A DNA stretch of 6,583 bases from an uncultured Burkholderiales bacterium (lineage in GTDB: Bacteria > Pseudomonadota > Gammaproteobacteria > Burkholderiales > Burkholderiaceae_C): the NCBI GenBank assembly GCA_903925445.1, contig CAIYFE010000009.1:1-6583 (forward strand), in the 5' to 3' direction. Positions within the stretch are counted from its first letter, which is position 1; each line of letters starts with the position of its first letter. The translations under genes were made by a program, and so were the position numbers. This document shows positions 5,402 through 6,583 of the stretch, piece by piece. The notes below the pieces were generated by a model, which did not search any database, was not told where the DNA came from, and saw only the letters and a list, made by a program, of their open reading frames with translations.

Positions 5402-6316
5402 ATGACAGGATTGAAGCGCTACATCATGGAGGTCCTGGACGGATCTCCCGACCACAAACTGAGTCACTACGTGGAGTGGCTCATCACCATCGTGGTGTTG
5501 ATCAACTGCACGGCGGTGATTGTTGAATCCATCCCCGAAGTTCACGCCGTCTACCAAGACTTTTTCCATGAGCTTGAGTTTTGGAGCGTGATGTTCTTCA
5601 CGGTTGAATACATCTTGCGTGTGTGGTCCTTCGGCGCTCGCTACAGCAAAGAAGAAGGCGGCTCATGGAAAGGCCGCAGCGAATACATGTTCAGCCCCTT
5701 TGGCTTGATCGATTTTTTTGCCACCATGCCGCATTACTTGCACATGTTCTTCCCTTACCTCGATTTGCGGATCTTGCGCGTTTTGCGTTTGTTGCGAATC
5801 TTGAAGCTCTCTAAATACAACACGGCCTTGCAAGACTTGTTTCATGCCGTTCATTCCGAGCGTCAAGCTTTTGGCAGTGCGGTGTTTTTATTGACCATTG
5901 CCACCATCGTTTCTGCTTCGTTGATGCACTTTGCCGAGGGCCACGCGCAGCCTCAATACTTTGGCACCATTCCGCATTCCATTTATTGGTCCATCGTGAC
6001 CATCACCTCTGGCTGGGGCAACGTCGACCCGGTCACCAAAGGCGGCGAAATCATTGCCTTGATTACCGGATTTTTGGGCGTGTGTATGGCCGCGATCATG
6101 ACCGGTATTGTGGCTTCGGCCTTCTCTAACCAAGTGGCTCGCAAGAAGGCCGCCTTTGAAGCGCAATTGCGAGAAATTTACGCCGATGGCGACATGACCG
6201 AAGAAGAGCAAGCCAGCCTCAAACGCTTGCAAGCCCACTACCGATTGAGCGACGAGCAAGTTGACGCCATGCTCAAACGTGCCCAACTCGAAGCATTCAA
6301 GAGCAAAAAACCATGA
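5402..6316 (+). CDS. 6-TM voltage-gated channel subunit with non-canonical filter (TSGWGN)
   Basis: The product is 304 aa. Segments: S1 about 23-44, S2 about 56-76 (E69, R73), S3 about 98-117 (D104), S4 about 121-138 with R123, R126, R129, R132, K135, K138, S5 about 158-177, pore helix about 193-202, S6 about 214-241. The filter reads T202-S-G-W-G-N207 where the preceding channel has A380-S-V-G-Y-G-D386. From S4 to the C-terminal module the two proteins align without gaps (offset 178 before the filter, 179 after), except for loss of the one residue equivalent to V382. Tyr is replaced by Trp, the acidic residue by Asn, and the S6 proline by M233. Strict K+ selectivity is therefore unlikely; it may be non-selective, have altered selectivity, or be a modulatory subunit. 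The tail (242-304) carries 'ADGDMTEEEQ'. The gene starts 13 bp after the previous one with only a weak ribosome site (TGAAG), and its stop overlaps the next start. Confidence 0.92.
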   Translation: MTGLKRYIMEVLDGSPDHKLSHYVEWLITIVVLINCTAVIVESIPEVHAVYQDFFHELEFWSVMFFTVEYILRVWSFGARYSKEEGGSWKGRSEYMFSPFGLIDFFATMPHYLHMFFPYLDLRILRVLRLLRILKLSKYNTALQDLFHAVHSERQAFGSAVFLLTIATIVSASLMHFAEGHAQPQYFGTIPHSIYWSIVTITSGWGNVDPVTKGGEIIALITGFLGVCMAAIMTGIVASAFSNQVARKKAAFEAQLREIYADGDMTEEEQASLKRLQAHYRLSDEQVDAMLKRAQLEAFKSKKP

Positions 6317-6583
6317 GCTACGTCATGAACACCGCACCCGTATCTCGCAATTTTTACCAACGCGTCCAGCGACGTACTTATGAAATTTTGGACGCTGCTG
6401 TCCACGACAGCGCGAGCACAGCTTGTGAAATTTTCATTGCCTTGTTGGTGATCGCCAACGTGGTTGGCATCATTTTGGAATCTGTTCCATCGATCCATGA
6501 AAATTTTGAACATTGGTTCCACGCTTTTGACGTCTTCAGCGTGTCGGTCTTCTCGGTCGAATACGTGTTGCGCGTTTGGTCGT
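6313..6583 (+). CDS. Third voltage-gated channel-family gene, 5' part only
   Basis: The ATG at 6313 overlaps the previous stop (ATGA, 6313-6316) and has AAGAG 9 bases upstream. The frame is open to the window end: 90 codons. A polar N-terminus with 'RRTYEILDAAVHDS' (20-33) is followed by S1 at about 38-58 ('EIFIALLVIANVVGIILESV') and S2 at about 72-90 ('FDVFSVSVFSVEYVLRVWS') with the voltage-sensor residues E83 and R87. S2 closely resembles S2 of voltage sensor 1 of the first channel ('FDIFSVAVFTIEYLVR') and S2 of the second ('FTVEYILRVWS'). It is clearly of the same family, but S3, S4, pore and filter lie outside the window, so selectivity and total length are unknown. Gene order and overlap suggest the same operon. 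Confidence 0.88.
   Translation, partial: MSYVMNTAPVSRNFYQRVQRRTYEILDAAVHDSASTACEIFIALLVIANVVGIILESVPSIHENFEHWFHAFDVFSVSVFSVEYVLRVWS

Noticed and set aside
6238..6522. Minus-strand open frame of 94 codons at the right end
   Set aside because: It lies opposite the end of the second channel gene and the start of the third, both of which have clear family motifs on the + strand.

Overview
This window looks like chromosomal DNA from a betaproteobacterium, probably Burkholderiales/Comamonadaceae (for example a freshwater Limnohabitans- or Rhodoferax-like genus). I infer this from the moderate GC content, the strong use of TTG for leucine, and the style of the ABC cassette. No marker gene fixes the taxon. 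All complete genes are on the + strand. No RNA gene, CRISPR array or insertion sequence is visible.

Region 1 (1-344) is a non-coding, partly AT-rich upstream region. At the left edge the minus strand may hold the first 12 codons of a divergent gene with a LacI-like N-terminus; this is weak. The right half carries a near-perfect sigma-54 promoter (TGGCAC-N5-TTGCA, 280-295), a perfect TTGTATACAA palindrome (265-274) and nested direct and inverted repeats, all upstream of the first ABC gene.

Region 2 (345-2961) is a compact three-gene ABC import cassette: a secreted NMT1/THI5/SsuA-like binding protein, a TauB/SsuB-type ATPase and a TauC/SsuC-type permease. Gaps are 14 bp or a 4-bp overlap. The substrate cannot be read from the sequence. 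Sigma-54 control would fit uptake of a nitrogen-containing compound. An AT-rich hairpin follows (2970-3011).

Region 3 (3012-6583) is the unusual part: an apparent operon of one unknown single-pass membrane protein (3135-3740) followed by three consecutive voltage-gated-ion-channel-family genes (3751-5388, 5402-6316 and 6313 to beyond the window end). Spacing is 10 bp, 13 bp and a 4-bp overlap. The first channel has two complete voltage-sensor domains in tandem but only one pore (4+6 membrane segments), with a canonical K+ filter (SVGYGD). The second is a 6-TM channel whose filter has lost exactly one residue and reads T-S-G-W-G-N; apart from that one indel it aligns without gaps to the first channel from S4 into the C-terminus. 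The third is truncated by the window after S2. Both complete channels end in the same short acidic 'DG' helical module. The 5' leader of the unknown gene has an inverted repeat whose right arm covers the ribosome binding site.

I suggest that the three channel subunits and the single-pass protein are made together and may form a mixed, voltage-responsive cation channel complex. Tight co-transcription and strong subunit homology support this, but the sequence alone does not prove assembly.
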